64,000 bases of DNA from Rhodospirillaceae bacterium SYSU D60007 (GTDB taxonomy: Bacteria > Pseudomonadota > Alphaproteobacteria > Reyranellales > Reyranellaceae), in NCBI GenBank assembly GCA_003574685.1, contig QOCQ01000006.1, positions 62,001 through 126,000 on the forward strand, read 5' to 3'. Shown in pieces: positions 60,238 to 64,000 of the stretch. The position numbers and the translations under genes were made by a program. The notes under the pieces are model-generated. The model did not search any database and was not told the origin of the DNA. It was given only the letters and a program-made list of their open reading frames with translations. Position 1 is the first letter of the stretch; every line of letters begins with the position of its first letter.

Positions 60238-62535
60238 TCAGCGCCGGATCGAGTGGTAGGCGGCGAGCGCGGCGTGGCTCACCAGATCGCTGACGGTGGC
60301 GCCCATCTGCACGATCTGCACCGGCTTGCGCAGCCCGTCGATCACCGGCCCGATGACGGTGACACCGCCCAGGCTTTGCATCAGCCGCGAGGAGATGTGG
60401 GCCGAATGCAGGCCGGGCATGATCAGGATATTGGCGGGACCCGTGAGCCGGCAGAACGGATAGGTGGCCTTCAGCAGCTCGTAGTCCAGCGCCATATCGG
60501 CCTGCATTTCGCCGTCGAACTCGAAATCCACTTCCGCCTCGGCCAGCAGGCGGATCGCCTCGCGGATGCGCGACGTCCGCTCGATCTCGCGCGATCCGAA
60601 ATTGGAGAAGGAAAGGAAGGCAACGCGCGGCTCATGTCCCATCTGGCGCGCGTGCTGCACCATCTGCCGGGCAATGGTCGCGAGCTGCGCCGAGGTTGGC
60701 GTCTCGTTCACCGACGTATCGGCGAGGAAGACCGTGCCGTGGCGCGAGACCACGATCGAATATCCGATCGGCACCTTGTCGGCCTCCGAATCGACTACCC
60801 GCGTAACATCGGCGTAGCACTCGGGGAAGCGGCGGGTGATGCCGGTGACCATGCCGTCTGCATCGCCGGCCGCCACCATGCAGGCGCCGAATACGTTGCG
60901 GCCCTGGTTGACCATGCGCTGCACGTCGCGCCGCAGGAAGCCGTGGCGCTGCACGCGGGCATAGACCATGTCGGTATATTCCTGGTTCTTGGTCGAGAGC
61001 CGCGCATTGTGAATCTCAAGGCCCTCGATATCGGTGATGCCCAGCGACTTCATGGTCTCGCGCACCAGCTCGTCGCGGCCGATCAGTATCGGCGTGCCGT
61101 AGCCGTTGTCGCGGAAGGCGACCGCGGCGCGGATCGTGCGCTCCTCCTCCCCCTCGGCGAAGACGATGCGGCGCGGATTGGCCTTCACCTGGTCGAACAG
61201 GCTCTGCAGCCATGCCGTGGTCGGATCAAGGCGACTCGAGAGCTGGCGCTTGTACTCCGCCATGTCGATGATCGGCCGGCGCGCGACGCCCGAGTCCATG
61301 GCCGCCTGGGCCACGGCTGCCGATACCTCGACAATCAGGCGGGGATCGAACGGCACCGGCATGATGTAGTCCGGGCCGTAGCGCAAGCGCCGTCCGGCAT
61401 AGGCGCGGTCGACCTCGTCGGGCACATCCTCGCGCGCCAGCTCGGCCAGCGCATGGGCGGCAGCGATCTTCATCTGCTCGTTGATGGTGCGTGCCCGTAC
61501 GTCCAGCGCGCCGCGGAAGATGTAGGGGAAGCCCAGCACGTTATTGACCTGGTTGGGGTAGTCGCTGCGGCCGGTGGCGATGATGGCATCGCCGCGCACC
61601 GCCTTGACGTCCTCCGGCGTGATCTCCGGGTCAGGATTGGCCATGGCGAAAATGATCGGCTTGGCCGCCATGCTGCGCACCATGTCAGGCGTGACCGCGC
61701 CCTTCACCGACAGGCCGAAGAAGACGTCGGCGCCTTTCATGGCCTCTTCCAGCGTGCGTGCTTTCGTGCGCACGGCATGGGCCGATTTCCACTGGTTCAT
61801 GCCCTCGGTGCGGCCTTGATAGATCACGCCCTTGGTGTCGCACAGGATGGCGTTCTCGTGCGGCAGGCCCATGGCCTTGACCAGCTCGATGCAGGCGATC
61901 GACGCGGCGCCCGCACCATTGACCACCATCTTCACGTCCTTGAGGTCGCGGCCGGTCAGGTGCAGCGCGTTGATCAGTCCTGCGGCGGAGACGATGGCGG
62001 TACCGTGCTGGTCGTCGTGGAAGACCGGAATGTCCATCAGCTCGCGCAGGCGCTGCTCGATGATGAAGCACTCCGGTGCCTTGATGTCTTCCAGATTGAT
62101 GCCGCCGAAGCTGGGCCCCAGCAGTTTGATGCAATTGATGAAGGCATCCGCGTCCCTGGTGTCGACCTCCAGGTCGATGCCGTCGACATCGGCGAAGCGT
62201 TTGAACAGGACCGCCTTGCCTTCCATGACGGGCTTGCCGGCCAGCGCGCCCAGATCGCCCAGCCCCAGCACGGCGGTGCCGTTCGAGATGATGGCGACCA
62301 GATTGCCCTTGGAGGTGTAGTCATAGGCGGTGGAGGGATCGCGCTGGATCTCCAGGCAGGGCGCGGCGACGCCCGGCGAATACGCCAGCGACAGATCGCG
62401 CTGCGTGGTCAGCGGCTTGGTCGGAATGATCTCGATCTTGCCCGGCCGGCCGCTGGCATGCATGCGCAGCGAGTCCACCGCCAGGTCTCCCGACTCGACC
62501 TGTTTCGGCTCGACAATGAAGGTGGTTTCGGCCAC
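60238..62535 (-). CDS. maeB: NADP-dependent malic enzyme with phosphotransacetylase-like domain (MaeB)
   Basis: 765 aa. Malic enzyme part (about residues 1-430) with LAYSPGVAAPCLEI, YDYTSKGNLVAIISNG, ECFIIEQRLRELMDIPVFHDDQHGTA (here in part; metal ligands E/D) and VVNGAGAASIACIEL (NADP). The phosphotransacetylase-like domain (about 440-765) has RIVFAEGEEERTIRAA and GYSIVVSRHGTVFLADTSVN (here in part), and usually acts as a regulatory, non-catalytic domain in MaeB. It makes pyruvate and NADPH from malate. Divergent from mutS. Confidence 0.95.
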   Translation of the reverse strand: MAETTFIVEPKQVESGDLAVDSLRMHASGRPGKIEIIPTKPLTTQRDLSLAYSPGVAAPCLEIQRDPSTAYDYTSKGNLVAIISNGTAVLGLGDLGALAGKPVMEGKAVLFKRFADVDGIDLEVDTRDADAFINCIKLLGPSFGGINLEDIKAPECFIIEQRLRELMDIPVFHDDQHGTAIVSAAGLINALHLTGRDLKDVKMVVNGAGAASIACIELVKAMGLPHENAILCDTKGVIYQGRTEGMNQWKSAHAVRTKARTLEEAMKGADVFFGLSVKGAVTPDMVRSMAAKPIIFAMANPDPEITPEDVKAVRGDAIIATGRSDYPNQVNNVLGFPYIFRGALDVRARTINEQMKIAAAHALAELAREDVPDEVDRAYAGRRLRYGPDYIMPVPFDPRLIVEVSAAVAQAAMDSGVARRPIIDMAEYKRQLSSRLDPTTAWLQSLFDQVKANPRRIVFAEGEEERTIRAAVAFRDNGYGTPILIGRDELVRETMKSLGITDIEGLEIHNARLSTKNQEYTDMVYARVQRHGFLRRDVQRMVNQGRNVFGACMVAAGDADGMVTGITRRFPECYADVTRVVDSEADKVPIGYSIVVSRHGTVFLADTSVNETPTSAQLATIARQMVQHARQMGHEPRVAFLSFSNFGSREIERTSRIREAIRLLAEAEVDFEFDGEMQADMALDYELLKATYPFCRLTGPANILIMPGLHSAHISSRLMQSLGGVTVIGPVIDGLRKPVQIVQMGATVSDLVSHAALAAYHSIRR

Positions 62536-62704
62536 GGGTTTCCCCCTCGAACCCTACGTCTCTATGCGCAGTGTGCTGCCAGACCTGTGCCAGCCGCAGC
62601 CGCACCGCTTGTCCCCAGCGTTCTAGCCGACATGCATCGACGTGGAAACTCCCGCCGTGCTAGGGTGAGATCATAAATCCTTTGACATCAAGGCGTTGGT
62701 TCCC

Positions 62705-64000
62705 GTGCCCGATACGCGCACGCCAGATGGCCTGTCCCGGCCAACCCCGCACCCCGCCGAGCCGGCCACTGTCACCCCGATGATGGCCCAGTATCTGGCC
62801 ATCAAGCGGCGCCATCCCGAGCATTTGCTCTTTTATCGCATGGGCGATTTCTACGAGCTGTTCTTCGACGATGCCGTCAGGGCTTCGGCGGCCCTCGACA
62901 TCGCCTTGACGAAGCGCGGCCAGCATCTCGGCGACGACATTCCGATGTGCGGCGTGCCCGTGCACAGCCACGAGGCCTATCTCTCGCGGCTGATCCGGCT
63001 GGGCTTCAAGGTCGCCGTCTGCGAGCAGACCGAGGACCCTGCCGAGGCGCGCAAGCGCGGCACCAAATCGGTGGTGAACCGGGAGGTGGTGCGCGTCATC
63101 ACGCCGGGCACGCTGACCGAAGACGCGCTGCTGGATGCGCGCACCCATAACTATCTCGCGGCGCTGTCCGAGGCGCAGGGAGCGCTCGGCCTGGCCTGGC
63201 TCGATCTTTCGACGGGGGCGTTCGCGGTGCAGCCGGTCGCAGCGGCCGGACTGGCGGCGGCCCTGGCGCGGCTGGAACCGGGCGAGATCCTGCTGCCCGA
63301 CCGCCTACTGGCGCGGCCGGAAATCTCCACGTCGCTGACGGACTGGAAGAACGCGCTTTCGCCCCTGCCGTCGGCGCGCTTCGACAGTGACAATGCGCGC
63401 CAGCGATTGCAGCGCCTCTTCGAGGTCGGCGCCCTGGACGGGTTCGGCAATTTTGGCCGCGCCGAAATCGCGGCCTGTGGTGCCCTGGTCGATTATGTCG
63501 AGCTGACGCAAGCGGGCAAGGTGCCGGCATTGCAGCCGCCGCGCCGCGAGAGTGCCGCCGGCACCATGGAGATCGATCCGGCGACGCGGCGCAACCTGGA
63601 GCTGGCGCGCGCACTGGATGGCCGCCGCGACGGCAGCCTGCTGGGCACCATCGACCTGACCCTGACCGGGCCGGGCGCGCGCTTGCTGGCGGAGCGGCTG
63701 GCAGCACCGCTGACTGATCCGGCGGCGATCGAGGCGCGGCTTGATCTCGTCCAGTTCTGCGTCGAGCAGCCGGCGTTGCGCGAGGAGCTGCGCCAGCGGC
63801 TGCGGCGCGTGCCGGACATCGAGCGCGCCCTGCAACGCCTCTCTGTTGGCCGCGGCGGTCCGCGCGATCTCGCGGCTATGCGCGACGGTCTCGCGCAGGC
63901 GGGCGGCATCGCTGCCCTGTTGGAGGGTACGACGGCGCTGCGCCGGCCGGTGCAACTCGCTGACATGACGGCCTGTTTGCAAGACCATGACGCGCTGGTC
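62705..64000 (+). CDS. mutS: DNA mismatch repair protein MutS, 5' part
   Basis: 432 codons to the window end. Domain I is complete, with [30 protein letters not shown] (here in part), where the mismatch-contacting F-x-E motif is DFYELF. Then GVAVCEQ-like [19 protein letters not shown] and the connector start domain II; the lever and ATPase are beyond the window. A GTG at 62705 is used as start; the ATG at 62780 would remove 25 residues before the family-conserved part. Divergent from maeB with a 169-bp gap. Confidence 0.93.
   Translation, partial: MPDTRTPDGLSRPTPHPAEPATVTPMMAQYLAIKRRHPEHLLFYRMGDFYELFFDDAVRASAALDIALTKRGQHLGDDIPMCGVPVHSHEAYLSRLIRLGFKVAVCEQTEDPAEARKRGTKSVVNREVVRVITPGTLTEDALLDARTHNYLAALSEAQGALGLAWLDLSTGAFAVQPVAAAGLAAALARLEPGEILLPDRLLARPEISTSLTDWKNALSPLPSARFDSDNARQRLQRLFEVGALDGFGNFGRAEIAACGALVDYVELTQAGKVPALQPPRRESAAGTMEIDPATRRNLELARALDGRRDGSLLGTIDLTLTGPGARLLAERLAAPLTDPAAIEARLDLVQFCVEQPALREELRQRLRRVPDIERALQRLSVGRGGPRDLAAMRDGLAQAGGIAALLEGTTALRRPVQLADMTACLQDHDALV

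Noticed and set aside
60253-62676. An 807-codon open frame on the plus strand opposite maeB
   Set aside because: It is antisense to a clearly homologous malic-enzyme gene. GC-rich codon use makes stop codons rare in the opposite frame, and the translation shows no family features.

Overview
The window is one stretch of a high-GC, gene-dense chromosome from an alphaproteobacterium. The markers are irr (the alphaproteobacterial iron/heme regulator) divergent from a fabA-fabB-fabI cluster, a RegB/RegA (PrrB/PrrA) redox two-component pair, a PraR/PhrR-type XRE regulator directly after lnt, long-form PstC/PstA with an alphaproteobacterial-type PstA, and a cysG-DUF2849-sulfite reductase-DUF934 cluster. 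The gene content fits Rhodospirillales/Hyphomicrobiales-like free-living bacteria, but the genus cannot be named from the sequence. I see no rRNA, tRNA, CRISPR array, transposase or prophage gene.

Layout. 1-3.4 kb: the end of a glutathione S-transferase gene, then exbB-exbD-tonB (outer-membrane energisation, with a candidate Fur/Mur box upstream) and a nitroreductase. 3.3-3.7 kb: a convergent intergenic gap enclosed by a 28-bp near-perfect inverted repeat and holding a dispersed palindromic element. 3.7-7.7 kb (minus): assimilatory sulfite reduction and siroheme synthesis. 7.8-13.6 kb: methyltransferase, proline iminopeptidase, a coupled exported set (SNase-like protein, M48 lipoprotein, YkuD L,D-transpeptidase) and an adenosine-kinase-like PfkB protein. 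13.6-20.1 kb: a second copy of the dispersed element, an AmpG-like MFS transporter, a PatZ-like CoA-ligase/GNAT protein lacking part of its ATP-grasp domain, lnt and the XRE regulator. 20.2-26.8 kb: accessory catabolic genes (TauD-type dioxygenase, nucleotidyltransferase, SDR, FAD monooxygenase, benzoylformate-decarboxylase-like ThDP enzyme, LLM flavin oxidoreductase). 27.0-30.3 kb: two paralogous GT2 glycosyltransferases flanking an inverted GT4 gene. 30.4-33.6 kb: FAH-family hydrolase, nucleoside deaminase, YpfJ metallopeptidase and a LOG-family protein.

33.6-34.7 kb holds the most unusual object: a collapsed kdp potassium-transport operon. Its leader peptide gene, the middle third of kdpB and the DNA-binding end of kdpE are joined by two internal deletions, and the second joint leaves an open KdpB-KdpE chimeric frame. 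Next come regA, regB, a DUF3501 protein, a CCG-domain Fe-S protein and rubrerythrin. An ICE-like palindrome, next to a good sigma70-type promoter, lies between rubrerythrin and irr, suggesting an iron/redox/peroxide module. On the other side of irr is the unsaturated fatty-acid cluster fabA-fabB-fabI.

42.6-52.3 kb is mixed: a second type of palindromic repeat, a fumarase/aspartase-superfamily lyase, a mandelate-racemase-family enzyme whose start lies 122 nt inside an O-antigen-ligase-like gene, an HprK-like P-loop protein, a GH5-like glycosidase-fold protein, a Tat-exported PhoX-family protein and a second nitroreductase. 52.3-60.2 kb is a complete Pho system on the minus strand (phoR, pstS, pstC, pstA, pstB, phoU, phoB) with a Pho-box-like site before pstS and an intrinsic terminator after phoB. 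The window ends with maeB (malic enzyme with phosphotransacetylase-like domain) divergent from the 5' part of mutS.
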